A stretch of 64,000 nucleotides of DNA from Zygnema cylindricum (GCA_037447655.1 JBBHKE010001152.1:129293-193292); one strand, 5' to 3'. Positions 22,368 through 35,698 are shown, counted from the stretch's first letter. Notes: generated from the sequence alone by a model not told the origin. Made by a program: numbers and translations.

Positions 22368-23419
22368 TAAAGAAATTAATGGTCTTTTAAAGTATTTTCT
22401 AGGTTTAAATAGAAATAAGAAAGAAGCCGAGGCAGTCTACCTCTAACTTCTCTCTCCAACTCTCAAACTTGTCGCAGTCAATGAGAAATTGGAGAGGGAG
22501 GTAGAGCCATGGCTATCTAGGCTATCCAGAGGTTTACGGGAAAATATATATTAGTTAGGGGTTTATTTACTAAAAGATATGTGCCGGCCACAGGATTTGA
22601 TCCTGGTACCTACCGGCCGGCAGACAGCCAGTAGCGGTTAGCCTTAGCCGTTAAGTCTAGAAGTAGTTTTACGTACTATATGGTTTGATAATTATTTAAA
22701 CATTTATACGTAGGGTGGTTCATTTAACTAGAACTGTTTTACGGGAGACATAGATCCAGTAATGTAAAATTACGGATTACAGTACGAATAAAAAACGAAT
22801 ACCGCGCATTTATTTCTTGAACGAAATGAATACCGCGCATGTATTTATTACGGCTAAGATTTAATGTGAATTTAATCGGACGGCCAGAATTAACGCCGAG
22901 ATCGCGGAGTGGATTTCGGCGGTTTGTGGTCATCGCCACATTGGATGACATGTGGCGAAGTAACATTGGATCGTGGTATCTCCGGAGATTACTTAACCGA
23001 ATCCAGATATGACATGTGTCGACATTTAGGCTATATCGTACAGTGTTCGTACAGAAAGTACACCGGCAGCTGTACTTTTGTGTACGGAACTAAAATCTGA
23101 TTCGCTCCGTACATCTGTAGATAGAGTCTGTGAGAGAATAGGACTTAGAAAATTAGAAGATAGGACCCTCTCTCCCAGAGAGCTTCTGTACAAAAGGTCA
23201 ACTTTGACCCTCCATAACTTACTGCTCAGGGGAGCAAATTCAGAGATTCTTTTTGGTATCCACTCAGGGGAGTCTTGCCTTCACAGGAAAGAAGTTGGTC
23301 AGAGTTATTGTCTACCAGGGTTATAGTTGTTTTTGCTGAAACACAAAGGGGTCAGGGTTATCCTAGAGGCTTCTTGGAAGCTGTCCACTCTAAGGACTTA
23401 TGGAGGTCTCTGAGTTTCA
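22368..23419 (+). repeat. 5' LTR of Copia element 2
   Basis: Ends TGAGTTTCA just before the primer site. It carries the conserved hairpin (near 22450-22502) and the minus-strand tRNA-like segment (near 22580-22660). Confidence 0.92.
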
Positions 23420-23434
23420 GGTTATGGGCCCACC
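23420..23434 (+). promoter_or_regulatory. Primer-binding site, Copia element 2
   Basis: GGTTATGGGCCCACC, a perfect 15-nt complement of the plant-type initiator tRNA-Met anticodon arm. Its ATG at 23424 is in frame with gag. Confidence 0.85.
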
Positions 23435-26400
23435 CTCTAGGGTACCAATCTTTAATGGAAATGGCTTCATATACTGGGAAAGTATGATGATAGGAGCTCT
23501 ATGCGAAAAAAGGTTTTGGGGGATAGTGAGTGGACGGTTGGGGCGTCCATCAAGTCTTCGAATTCCTCCAGGGTTAGGAGGAAGCAGATTCACCGGAAAA
23601 GAGGATCCACCTTTAACGGAAAAAACAAAAGAAGGAGAGGTGGTGGACAAAGAAAAGGAGAAAGAGGCGACCACACCAATAGCAACTGGTTCGGCATTCA
23701 TGTCACCTATTCCGAGGAACGAGGAGAATGATACTGAAACCTGGGACTTCAACAATATGGCGGCAAAGCACTTCATCCTACGCCATCTCACTTAAGGACT
23801 TGCATGTCCTCATTTGCAGGTAGAAAGGGCATCTGATCTTTGGATGGCTCTCATAGAGATGTACCGAAGTGGTACGATTCAGCAACAACACTTGGCTGGT
23901 CAGAAAGTTAATGAGTATGTATACAAAAGGGGGAAGATGTTGGATTTTTGCAATGAGCGTGCTACACTCTTATGGAGCTAGAGAGTGCAGGAAAAGAATT
24001 TAGTGAAAAAGAAAAGGTTAACTGTTTACTGATGAAGTTACCCGATGAGTTCATGAACATAGTCAACCGTGTGCAGGACTTGCGAGACTCAAGGTGGATA
24101 TGGAACTCAGTGGTAGGGATGATTCTCGTTCGGGAGAATACGATTGAGATCCGAAGGGGAGGAAAGAGTGGCCAAGCATTGGCAACTGCGACCGATTGGA
24201 GGAATACGGATTCCTGGAAACAGGTCGGAAACTATTGGGGGAGGGAGCAAAAAAATCAGACCGACGAGTTCGGACCAAGGTCTCACAAAGGTTTATGTCA
24301 TTTTTCTAAGAAACTTGGGCACTATATGGCAGAGTGCACTAAGCTAACCGAGCTTCGGTTAAACGAGGGGCAGACCGGTGGTACCCCGAGAGGAAAGAAA
24401 AAGGCCTTTGTGACACAGGTACATGAGGCGGAATCCAAGGACGAGGACAATGAGCTCCTTTTAGATGAGGAGTTGGAGGCCAAAAACGAGGTTGAAATAC
24501 CACGAAGGCAGAAATGTGCTTACGGTGGATTGAAAGGTGAAGCAGGCTGGATTGTAGATTCAGGTGCCTCCATGCACATGTGTAACGATAGGCACCTGTT
24601 CACTAAGATAAGAAATATTCCCACCGTAGAGATAGAGTACGGGGATGGGAGGATAGTCACCACTACTCTTGTAGGATCGGTGGATTTGAAAGTGTAAGTA
24701 GAAGGAAAGACATCCAGAGTAACATTCTCCAATGTATTGTTTATTCCGGAGCTGAACAAAAACCTCATCTCTACATCCGTATTAGATGATAAGGGTTTTT
24801 TTTTACTACCACTAGGGAAGGAGTCTTTATTGCTAGTTTTGAGGAGGATGTCTATTTCATTGCTGAGAAAGGTAGCCATAGGATGTTTAGGCTAGTTTTA
24901 AGTAATGAAACGAAGAAAATTTATTATGCTGGTGTTCATGATATTATGATGTGGCATAAGAGGCTTGGGCATGTGAATCTAGACATGATAAAGGGAGATG
25001 AAAAATATGGGAGTGGTGGAAGGGATTAAGTTTAGTGAGAATGATAATATAAGTGATTGTAGTGGATGTGCTCAAGGTAAAACACACAGATAACCCTTTC
25101 CTAAAACATCCATCTATAAGGGAGAAAAAATTCTAGATCTAGTACACACAGATATTTGGGGACTGGCTAAAGTGCCCTCACTGGGGGGAAGAGATTTATG
25201 ATGACTATCACTGATGATTGGTCTCGGTATTCCCGAGTGTATTTTTTGAAAAACAAGTCCGAAGCTGAGGATTGTTTTAGACAATATAAAACATGGAGGG
25301 ATAAACTCCATGAAACTCCAATCAAGAGAATAAAGAGTGACAATGGTGGAGAGTATACTTCTAACCGGTTTGAGGATTTTCTGAGGGAAGATGGGGTCCA
25401 ACACCATAAGACAGTTCCAGAAAACCCGGAACAGAATGGGGTAGCTGAAAGGTTAAATAGAACACTAAGTGATAGTGCTAGAAGTATGATGTCAGATAAG
25501 AAGATAGGAAAAAGGTTTTAGGGAGAAGCAATGAACTGTGCTAATTACCTCAAAAATAGAGTTCTTACTTCAGCTACAAAAGATCAAACACCTTATGAGA
25601 GATGGACACGCCGAAAACCAGACATATCTCACTTAAAGGTTTTCGGCAGTCAAGTATTCAGTCTAGATAGAGATCGGTCTAATTGGAAGCTAGATCCTAA
25701 AGGAAAACCGGGATACTTATTAGGATATGACAAGGATGTTAAAGGATATAGAGTTTATGATCTAAAAAGGGAAGATATAATCTGAGTAAAGCACTAGTAG
25801 TTATGGATGAAGGAAAGTGTGTGGATCCCTTCAAATATACAAAGTCAATAAAAATCAGATTTGAGTCATAAAATTCCGATGACTTTGAGCTTCCTAACTA
25901 TCTAGGTTTTAGAGAAGATGACATTCTTGCAGGTACAAATCAGACCGAAAAGGACTCGGCTGTGGAAACTCCAGTGACAACTCTACCCGAAACGGAATGG
26001 TGAAATTGATTCGGAATCCAGAGATAGAGGAGAAGCGGAGTTTTTTCGAAACAATCCACGAGAACCATCTATTCCGGCCTCAGATTTTGAGGGGGGAAGT
26101 AGCAAAAGACTGCAAGAAAAACAGGTTAATAACAAGGTAACTAAACTATCTCATCGAGATGAACCTCAAACTTATGGAGAGGCGATGACTTGTCCAGAAA
26201 GAAACCTGTGGAAGACAACCATCAATGAGGAGATGGCCTCAATTATAGAAGCCGATACTTGGGAGCTAGTGGATTGTCCACCTAACCGAAAACCAATCGG
26301 TTGTTAGTGGGTTTTCAAATTAAAACTGAACCCAAATAACATAATCGAGCGCTACAAGGCCCGATTAGTGGCAAAGGGATTTATATAAAAGAAGGGAATT

Positions 26401-27765
26401 GACTGCGTAGAAACCTTTGCCCCGGTGGTCAGATTTCCCTCCGTCCGCATACTTCTCAGCCTAGCACTAGCGCAAGACATGGAAGTGCACCAGATGGACA
26501 TCAAGACAACCTTTTTGCATGGAGAATTGGGAGAGGAGATCTTCATGCGACAACCGGAAGGGTTTGTGGAGGAAGGAGAGGAGAGTAAGGTTTGCCGACT
26601 GATTAAATCTCTTTATGGTTTGAAACAGGCGCATCGACAGTGGAATAAGAAGCTTGATGAGTTTCTTACCGGTCTGGGATATATCCGGAACACCTCAGAT
26701 CACTCAATCTATGTTTTCGAAGATGAGGAAGGTATTATATTTATTGCAATTTATGTTGATGATTTGCTTGTTTTAAGTAAATCAATGGAAAAAACAAATA
26801 AACTGAAAACCAATCTTAAGGGGAGATTTGAAATGAAGGATATGGGGGAAGTAAAATATATTTTGGGAATTCAAGTAGAGAGAGACCGAAAAAGAAAAAT
26901 GATAAGATTGACTCAAAAGGAAGCAATAGGGAACATGCTTGAAAAATTTCAAATGGATAAAGCTAATAGTTGTACAACTCCAATGGAGTTGAAGAAGGGA
27001 AGTGAGGGGAGTGAGGAAGAAGGAGTCATAGTCTTAGACGAGGAATTATCTCTTGAAGAACAGAAGTTCATGTAGACTATTCTTTACAGGCAAGTAGTGG
27101 GAAGTCTAATCTATTTTATGAATTATACCCGGCCGGATTTAGCTGCAGCAGTAGGAGTGCTGAGTAGAAGTTTAAATGCTCCCACTAAGAGGGATTAAGA
27201 GGCAGCTAAGAGAGTCTTTAGATATTTGATAGTAACTAGGGATCTATGGTTGCATTTGGGTGGGGAGAATACTGACATCACTACTTCGAGTGATGCCAGT
27301 TATGGTGATGCTCCGATGAGGAGATGCACTTCTGGATATGTATTATATATCGGTGATCGAGCTTATTGTTGGAGTAGCAAACAACAAAAATTTATTGCTC
27401 AGTCCACCATGGAGGCTGAGTATATGGCCTCTTGCTCTGCTGTAAAAGAATTGATGTGGGTCAAGTCTTTGTTTGGTGAGCTTGGTCACCTTAAGAGTGG
27501 TGTGCAGAATTTTTTTTGTGATAAACAGGCAGCAATCGCTATTTTTGCCAATCCTAAACATCATTTTAAAGCCAAACACATGGACATAGAACTCAGCTTT
27601 GTTAGAGAGAAAGTAGAAAACAAAATAATCAGTTTAGAGTTTAGACCAGATAGTGAGATGGTAGCAGATATGATGACCAAACCTGTGCCTTCCCCTAAGC
27701 TAATTTTTTGCAGAGAAAAGTGTGGTCTGAAATTAAAGATTGATTACAAAATAAGGGGAGTGTAG
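23424..27765 (+). pseudogene. Copia gag-pol polyprotein, element 2 (disrupted)
   Basis: Same domain order as element 1: gag; knuckle FSKKLGHYMAEC near 24298-24335 with the first two Cys lost; protease WIVDSGASMHMC near 24548-24583; GAG-pre-integrase MMWHKRLGHV near 24948; integrase with RIKSDNGGEYTS and NGVAERLNRT; RT with YVDD near 26750-26765; RNase H from about 27270 to 27765. Breaks include stops at 23793, 24695, 25519, 25784, 26305, 27073 and 27197, and frameshifts around 23960 and 24800. The usual stop after LKLKID is lost (TAG to TAC), extending five codons toward the purine tract. Non-functional. Confidence 0.92.
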
Positions 27766-28815
27766 AATTTAATGGTCTTTTAAAGTATTTTCTAGGTCTG
27801 AATAGAAATATGAAAGAAGCCAAGGCAGTCTACCTCTAACTTCTCTCTCCAACTCTCAAACTTGTCGCAGTCACTGAGAAATTGGAGAGGGAGCTAGAGC
27901 CACGGCTACCTAGGCTATCCAAAGGTTTACGGGAAAATATATATTAGTTAGGGGTTTATTTACTAAAAGATATGTGCCGGCCACAGGATTTGATCCTGGT
28001 ACCTACCGGCCGGCAGACAGGCGGTAGCCGTTAGCCTTAGCCATTAAGTCTATAAGTAGTTTTACGTACTATATGGTTTGATAATTATTTAAACATTTAT
28101 ACGTAGGGTAGTTCATTTAACTGGAACAGTTTTACGGGAGACATAGATCCAGTAATGTAAAAGTACGGATTACGGTACGAATAAGAAACGAATACCGCGC
28201 ATTTATTTATTAAGCGAAACGAATATCGCGCATGTATTTATTACGGCTACGATTTAATGTGAATTTAATCGGACGGCCGGAATTAACGCCGAGATCGCGG
28301 AAGAGGATTTCGGCGATTTGTGGTCATCGCCACATCGGATGACACGTGGCGAAATAACATTGGATCGTGGTATCTCCGGAGATTATGGCACCGAATCCGG
28401 ATATGACATGTGTCGATATTTAGGCCATATTGTACAGTGTCTGTATAGAAAGTACACCCGCAGCTGTACTTTTGTGAACGGAACTGAAATCTGATTGGCT
28501 CCGTACATCAGTAGATAGAGTTTGTGTGAGAGATAGGACTTAGAAAAATTAGAAGATAGGACCCTCTCTCCTAGAGAGCTTCTGTACAAAATGTCAACAT
28601 TGACCCTTCATAACTTACTGCTCAGGGGAGCAAATTTAGAGATTCTTTTTGCTATCGACTCTGGGGAGTCTTGCCTTCATAGGGGTGAAGTTGGTCAGAG
28701 TTATTTTCTGCCAGGGAGGCAGTTATTTTTGCTGAAACACAAAGGGGACAGGGTTATCCTAGAGGCTTCTTGGAAGCTGTCCAATCTGAGGACTTATGGA
28801 GGTCTCAGAGTTTCA
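27761..28815 (+). repeat. 3' LTR of Copia element 2
   Basis: Begins TGTAGAATTT directly after the purine tract AAAATAAGGGGAG and ends GTTTCA before duplication TGTTG. Confidence 0.93.
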
Positions 28816-28820
28816 TGTTG

Positions 28821-30235
28821 GTGTTCATATATTGATGATTTGGTATAAGTGGTTGGGGCATGTACATTTTAATAGGTTGAGGGAAATGAAAAAACTTGGG
28901 GTAGTAGAAGGCATTCAGTTTGGGGATAATGAAATGATGGATGATTGTAGTGGTTGTGCTCAAGGTAAGGCTCAAAGACTCCCCTTTCCCAAAGCCGCCA
29001 CATATAGAGGTGGGAAAGTATTAAATTTGGTCCACACAGATATTTACGGACTTGCAACAGTATCTTCGGTTGAAGCAAAGAGGTTTATGATGAGAATAAT
29101 CGATGATTGGTCTAGATACTCTAGAGTATAATTTCAAAAAACAAAGTCTGAAGCCTCAACTTACTTCAAAGAATATAAAACATGGAGTGAGAAAATGCAT
29201 GAAACCCCCATTAAGAGGATAAAGAGTGATAATACGGGGGGGGTATACCTCTAACCAATTTGAGGAATATCTAAGAGATGAGGGAGTGCAGCACCTGAAA
29301 ACTATACTATATTCCCCGGAACAAAATGGGGTAGCTGAGAGATTGAATCGAACACTAGGCGATAGTGCATGTAGTATGTTGGCAGACAAGAAAATAGGAA
29401 AGAGATTTTGAGAGAAGCAATGAACTGTGCCAACTACATTAAGAATAGAGTCCTTACCTCAGGTGTAAAGGGAGTGACACCTTATGAGAGATGGGCTGGA
29501 AGGAAACCAGATATCTCACAGTTCGGTAGCCAAGTATATAGTTTTGACACGGATAGGAAAAACTGGAAACTAGATGCAAAGGGAAAACCTGGATACTTTG
29601 TGGGATATGATGAGGATGTTAAGGGATATAAAGTCTATGACTTAGCAAAGAAAGATACCATTCTGGTCAAACACTAAGTTGTCATGGATGAAGGGAAGTC
29701 ATTTGATCCCATCAAATATACAAAGAAGATAAGAATCAGATTTGAGTCCGAAAGTGAAGAGAACTCAGTTGTTCCCGAAAGCGACATTAGTGAAACCATG
29801 ATTGTTGATTCAGGGGAGATTCGAGATATAGGAGACTCACCGGAAATCTCACATACCCCTATGGACTTCAACGAGATAGAAGACGTGGGACCAGAACTGG
29901 CTTCTGTGGACAGGGGAGCCGATGAGACAATGAGGAGGAATCCAAGATTTCCATCCATTCCAACTTTAGAGTTTGAGGGAAGGAAAAGGAGCAGCAAAAG
30001 GATATAGGAAAAACATGTCGCTCATTAGGTAACTAAGCTATCTCACCCAGATGAGCCTCAGTCTTACTCGGAGGCAGTGAATAGCCCGGAGAAAGAAAGT
30101 TTGATTAGAGCCTTAAATGATGAGATGGCCTCTATCATGAAAGCAAATACTTGGGAACTAGCGGATTGTCTTCCAGACAGAAAACCTATTGGGTGTAAAT
30201 GGGTATTTAAATTAAAACTAAACCCAGATAATACC
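28821..30235 (+). pseudogene. Copia integrase and RT start of element 3 (continuation)
   Basis: Resumes the element 3 coding sequence after element 2: a decayed GAG-pre-integrase (WYKWLGHVHFNRLREMKK), zinc motif CSGCAQGKAQRLPF, integrase HTDIYG near 29035, KSDN with a frameshift at the G run near 29233, and NGVAERLNRT near 29327. Then comes the linker to the conserved RT entry motif KPIGCKWVFKLKLNPDN near 30180-30230. Stops at 29129, 29409, 29675, 30005 and 30026. Homology ends at about 30235. Confidence 0.9.
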
Positions 30236-30240
30236 ACTAA

Positions 30241-30448
30241 TGTAACAGGGTTACAGAATTGGGTACTTAGTAGTTAGGGCTAGGCTGTTATAGTTGCGAT
30301 TTTAGAGCAGCGCAGTTGCGATGCCAGAGCAGCGCAGCTGCGATTCCAGACCAGCGCAGCATAGCAACTTAGCGGCATAGCAACTAGTAGCGCAGCGGTG
30401 TAGCAGAGCAGCATAGCAACGCCGCAATTGTGTAGATTGAACTGTATA
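30241..30448. other. Unidentified fragment with GCAGCGCAG words
   Basis: Starts TGTAACAGGG where element 3 homology ends, so it may be the edge of another LTR insertion (5-bp flank ACTAA). From 30300 it is built of GCGCAGTTGCGAT and AGCATAGCAAC words resembling those in solo LTR F. It is cut by the gap. No gene. Confidence 0.4.
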
Positions 30449-30458
30449 NNNNNNNNNN
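30449..30458. other. Assembly gap (10 N)
   Basis: Ten undetermined bases. Ten may be a placeholder. The sequences on either side belong to different elements, so the join is uncertain. Confidence 0.99.
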
Positions 30459-33400
30459 ATAGTAGGAATCTGCCTGTCTTTGCTACTTGGTATTGTTCCC
30501 GAATTTCTACTCTCTTGAGTGACCCCTCTTATTAATTCTAATGCTTCTCTGGGCTGGTATCTGTATGCAACTTCAAATGGTGAGAATCATGTACTAGCAT
30601 GTTTACATGAATTGTATGCAAATTCCATTAATGGCAGTTTAGATTCCTATGTGTTGTGAACTCCACTGCAAACAGTCCTAAGCATTTCCTCCAGTGTATG
30701 GTTCATCGTTTCTGTCCGTCTAAAGATGATAAAAGGTACTCATTTTTAATTCAGTGACTAGATTTTGTTGCAATTCTTTCCAAAATGCAGACGTAAATTT
30801 AGAATCTCTATCACTAATTATAGACAGGGGAACTCCATGATGTCTAACCACGTTGTCAAAATATAACTTTGCAATATCTACAACTGAATGAGTAGTTTTG
30901 CAAGGGATAAATATTGCCATTTTAATGAACCTATCAACTACGACCATGATACTGTCATTTCTTCTAGACGTAGCTGGTAACCTGACAATAAAATCTATAC
31001 TGACAGATTCCCATGGTCTTTCGAGGATATCTAAAGGTTTTAAGAAACCTCTAGGTTTCAGGTTACTAGGTTTACTTTGTTGGTAAGGGAAACAACTTTC
31101 CACGTGTTTCGACACCTCTTTTGCCATCCCGTGCAAAAACAATCTACCATGCAACCGACTAAAAGTCTTATCTGGACCTAGATGTCCTAAATGCTCATGG
31201 GTTTCCACTAAAAGTTGTTTTTTTAAGTCTCTCATATCACGAATGCATAGTATATCCTATGTTCGCAAATAAAGTAAACCATCTTCTATTCTAAAGTTTT
31301 TGACATGCCTTTCATTCAATGGGTCAGAATTCCCTCACAAAATATTCTTGCAAATCACAACAAAATAAGGATATTGATCATAACCATTTCTAGCAGCATC
31401 TAAAAACAATCCATCTCGAACCATCACACTTATCTCAAAACATTTACTTAAAGGATCTGCGACTACATTTGTCTTTCTAGGAATATGTTTGACGTTTAAT
31501 TTGAAATATGCCAATTTTTTGCATCCACCTAACCTGTCTACCTGTCATAATCTGTGAATCACTTTATCTTTGTAGATAGGAGAGTGCGTTATTATCACAA
31601 TGAACTGTAAATTGTTTATTATGCAAATAAAAACGCCATTTCACCAATGCATGAACTGATGCAAGTAATTCATTTTCTTGTGCTGGATAGTTTTTTTCAG
31701 CATCATTGAATGTTCGGACTAAAAAGAAATAGGATGAAAAAGTTTTTCGACTTTTTGACTTATGAGTGCACCTAAACTTTTATCAGATGCATCAGTAGTA
31801 ATCAGAACATCAAATTCCCCAGCAGGATCAGGATACACCAGTGTAGGGGTAGAGGTCAACTTCCCTTTTAGTTCCTCGAAAGCTCTCTCCTGGTCGGCTC
31901 CCCACATAAACGTCTCTTTCTCCCGAAGTTAATCTGTCAAAGGTGCGGCGATCATACTGAAGTTCCTGATAAATTTCCTATAATAAGTGGCGAATCCCAA
32001 AAATGATCTAACTTATGTAACATTAGTGGGTTGCTTCCAATTTCGGATTATAGTAATTTTGGATGGATCTGTTTTAACACCCTCCCCGCTAACTATATGT
32101 CCTAATAATAATTGTTCACTGTTAAGAAAAATGGATTTTGACAATTTTCCATATATTTTTCTTTCCCTTAACCTTTCAAATACCTTCTTTAAATGAATTA
32201 CATGTTGTTTTTTAGATTCATTGTAAATTAAAATATCATCTATAAACACCTGAACAAACTCATCTATATAATCAAAAAATGTTTTGTTCATTAATCATTG
32301 ATAATTAGGCGGTGCATTTGTTAAACCAAATGGCATCACTATCCATTCAAAATGACCGACTCTAGTTGTAAATGCAGTTTTATCAACATCTTCAGTTCTA
32401 ATTGGCACCTGATTAAAGCCACTATGCAGATCAATCAAAGAAAATAATTTTGCACCTTTCAAACAATCTATCAAATCAGAAATTAAAGGTAACGGATACT
32501 TATCTTTCACCGTAATCTTGTCCAGACTACGATAGTCGACACACATCCTCAACATTTCGTCTTTCTTTTTGACAAAGAGAACTGGTGCTCCGTACGGTGA
32601 TTTGTTGGGATGAATGTGTCCTTTCTCCACAAGCTCCTTGATCTATTTCTTTAACTCCTGCTCAAAGAAGCTATACTTATAAATTCTTGTGATAGGAATC
32701 ACAGGATTACATCCAGGTTCAAGGTTAATAACATGTTCCACATCTCGAGAAAGTGGCCTCCGTGAGGGTAAGTCACTTGGGAAAACATCTCTAAATTTAA
32801 AGATCAAATCTTTAACAGCATCATCAGATGTATTAATGTTAGTTCCAAAATCAGATTTTTGTCATTCAAGAGTTTTAGTGGTGTCTGATTTAGGAATAAC
32901 ATCAATGCTAGTGTTTTCTCCCCCCCTTTCATCAGTAACTGCCTCAGTTACTAATAACAAGAAAACATCATTTGTTTTATCTTTTAAATGTTTTTTAAAT
33001 TGTTTAGCAAAAATCAAACCTTCCAATCCCAACTTGGTTATGTTATTTAGATGTTTCCTATGCAACTTCTTCAAAGGTAATGCTTGCAAAACCTTCCAAC
33101 AGTTTTTAGACTTCACTCTCAAGGTGTTAGTTTCCCAATTAATTTGAGGATTATGTTCAGTTAACCAATGCTTTCCCAGTATTAGCTCTTGACTACCCAA
33201 ATTTATTATTTCACAAAAATTTCATTTTATGACCTTGGATATCAACTTCTATTGTATGAGTTTGTAAATTTAATATGGACTTATTACCATTTGCTTCCTG
33301 AACATGCAAAGGTTTATCCCTTGTAACTGTAGGAATTTTATTTTCCTCTACAAACTTATGTGAAATAATATTATGCATAGCACCTGAATCTACCATAACT

Positions 33401-34927
33401 CTCAATGGTTCCCCTTCCACTAAAGACTCGAATCTGATCAAACTGTGTCTGGTTTCATCGTTACTTAAATGTCCTAACATAGGTCTGTTATTAAGAGTTT
33501 CATCAAAAAGATTGTTCAAACTATGGAGTGTAGTTAGCATCATAATAAATTTAGCTATCCTAGCCTTTCCATTCATTAGCTTACCCTCCAGAGTTAACTC
33601 TTTAACCTCTAGATGTGGTCAACTCAACTGAAGACTTTCAGCTAGTCTTTTCCGTTTCCCACTTCTTGGGCTTCCTGTTCAGCTAGGTATAATGCAATAT
33701 CTTCTTGAAGACTTTCATTAACATCAACTGTTTTAAGAGATCCCTTATCTGTACAGTCCTTAGCGTAATGATCTGGATCTTCACATTTAAAAAAAGTGAC
33801 TTTCTTCTTCGGTTTTGTACATTCTTTGCTAAAATATCCCTAATTTATTTCAGTTGTGCACATTCCGATGCCCTATGACCTCTTTTCTGAAAAATAGTGC
33901 ATGTGGGAATGGTAAAATTAGGTTTTTGAGCATTAATGCTCGGTTTAGGACTCTTAATGTAGCCCCATCTATTCTAAAATTTATTTTCTGCATTAACACT
34001 CTGTCCACCCCTCTGATTTCCCCTAAAGATATTCTGCCTATTAACTAGATGTGCATTCAGACCTTCTTCCTCAAATTCCTCCTCATCCTTCTCTGATACT
34101 TCATTGAAATTTCCCTTGAGTGATCGAGTTTCACGATTATACCCTAACTGATCCTCTAATTCGAATGACTTAACTTGTAATTCCTTCAAATTAATAAATT
34201 TTTTATGTTTCAGTTCTGATTTCAGTATAGGATTCAGATAGTTCGAGAAATGCAACCTAGCCATTTCATCAGTCAAACCTATGACATGTATGCTAGATGA
34301 GTCAAATTCCACAATATAATATTTCACAGATCCAGCCTGCTGACAGTTAAGCCACTTTTATTCCATAATGGATTTATAAGTGACAGACAAGAAACGTGAT
34401 TTGATCGCGGTCTTAAAAGCTTCCCAATCAGCATTGTCAATAATCAAATTAGACCTCCCCTGAGTGTTATACCAACTTTGAGCATCACCTTTCAGATAAC
34501 TAACAGCAAAAGAAGTGTAATCATCACGGTCACAGTTTCTATATTCCAAATAATACTTCATATGAAAAATCCAAGCATCTAACTTATCAATCTTCTTACC
34601 ATCAAATGATATTGCTTCAGTGATAGACAATTATAGATCTGTTATCTTCTTAGGTCTATCGTGATTATCTTCCCTAAAACTGGCATTTCTCTTACTACTC
34701 TCACCCATTTGGTCATTTCTGGTGTGAATTAAATTAATTAGCTCATCCAATTTCTGATTTAAAACTTTTCCATTTTCCTTAACATTGTTCAATTCACTTT
34801 TGAACTAAGAAATTATTTCATCCACAGCAGCAGCATGATTATTAAATCTTTTGACAAATTTCAAACTACGATTTTTCAACACATTCGAGGCATTTTCCAT
34901 TATGTGTTTCCATGTAGAATTTGCCAT
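30459..34927 (-). pseudogene. Ty3/gypsy gag-pol polyprotein, E copy 2 (disrupted)
   Basis: Start ATG at 34927-34925 (MANSTWKHIMENAS). Seen on the minus strand: Retrotrans_gag-type capsid with KGDAQSWYNTQGRS near 34450-34500; a degraded zinc knuckle near 33850; protease VDSGAMHNIIS near 33368-33400; RT 32630-32013 with FIDDILIY near 32225-32250; RNase H fragment 31907-31719; integrase HHCC and core 31235-30720 with FIVRLPATS and SDRDSKF. Stops or frameshifts separate nearly every domain. Integrase is incomplete at the gap. Confidence 0.88.
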
Positions 34928-35684
34928 TATCACACAATGAAATCAAGCAATAAAAGGTATAGTAAAATTATCCAAAAGAGTTTGCAGCCGATTTGAAGTC
35001 CTCAGATTTCTTGAATCCACGCCTTCCTTTCTTTAACAAATCTTTTGAAATGAATCAAAATCTGAAAATCAAATAAACATTAATAGTAAGTTAGTGAAAA
35101 TTCAATATTTCCAAACATTGAAATAGAAAGGTAAAAAATTTTCCCACAAATTTTGCAGCAACAAAATTCAAAGCTCTAAAATGGAAAATCCAACCACAAA
35201 TTTTGCAACAGCAAAATTGAAAGCAATCAAAGGTAACAATTTAGGGATTGAAAAGTCTTAAGTCATTTCTAGACTCCTTTGCCATTGAAGAAGTAAAATG
35301 CTCCACTTTCTTTCTCCACCATTAGCAAATTTCCCATTTCCCACTATATTATGATCTTTTGTTCTCTAATCCTCACATCCTCACCCTTCATGGCTTCAAG
35401 CCCTCCCTCTACACATGAATCATTGCTAGGAGAATGCAAGTTTGTTTGGCCTCAAGGTAATTAAAGTGAGTTTCAGCGGTGGCTACACTGCCCACCCCGC
35501 CTTAGTCCTTAGGACCAGAGCAGGCCCACATCTAACCAGCGGTCGTTGGCATTGTGATCACTTAGTTTCCCTCCAATCCCCTACCACTCTACATTGTGAT
35601 TCTATCGACACAGGTTAAAGCACCCTTACCGGTCACGGCTATCGATATTCGAGTTAGCAAACTTCTCCTTTGTTTCTAACCAAA
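34928..35684 (-). other. Leader of gypsy E copy 2
   Basis: Untranslated stretch between primer site and gag start. CACAAATTTTGCA(G/A)CAACAAAATT occurs twice (near 35147 and 35196). No open frame of note. Confidence 0.6.
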
Positions 35685-35696
35685 GCTCCGATACCA
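35685..35696 (-). promoter_or_regulatory. Primer-binding site of gypsy E (tRNA-Met 3' end)
   Basis: On the minus strand TGGTATCGGAGC lies two bases after the LTR end TTACA. It matches the common plant primer site TGGTATCAGAGC, complementary to the initiator tRNA-Met 3' end, with one change. Unlike the Copia elements here, E uses the tRNA 3' end. Confidence 0.8.
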
Positions 35697-35698
35697 TA

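Larger units (their letters stand above)
22368..28815 (+). mobile_element. Copia LTR retrotransposon, element 2 (complete, inactive)
   Basis: A 6448-bp element of the same family as element 1, inserted in element 3 with target duplication TGTTG (22363-22367 and 28816-28820). LTRs are 22368-23419 (1052 bp) and 27761-28815 (1055 bp). The left LTR terminus has mutated from TGTAG to TAAAG. Internal order is standard Copia. Its LTRs lack the internal duplication of element 1 and so show the ancestral LTR form. Confidence 0.93.
18601..30235 (+). mobile_element. Copia LTR retrotransposon, element 3 (nested host, 3' part missing)
   Basis: An older Copia element of a second LTR family. The 5' LTR is 18601-19608 and coding segments are 19613-20062, 21335-22362 and 28821-30235. 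It is split by a solo LTR (20068-21329) and by the complete element 2 (22368-28815). Both insertions have 5-bp duplications and the coding sequence resumes exactly after each. The body stops in early reverse transcriptase near 30235, where unrelated sequence begins. No RNase H or 3' LTR is seen. Confidence 0.9.

Noticed and set aside
28796-28848. Gag start for a further Copia element after the LTR at 28815
   Set aside because: The sequence after 28815 is the target duplication and then integrase of element 3, with no primer site. The open frame there joins LTR to element 3 by chance.
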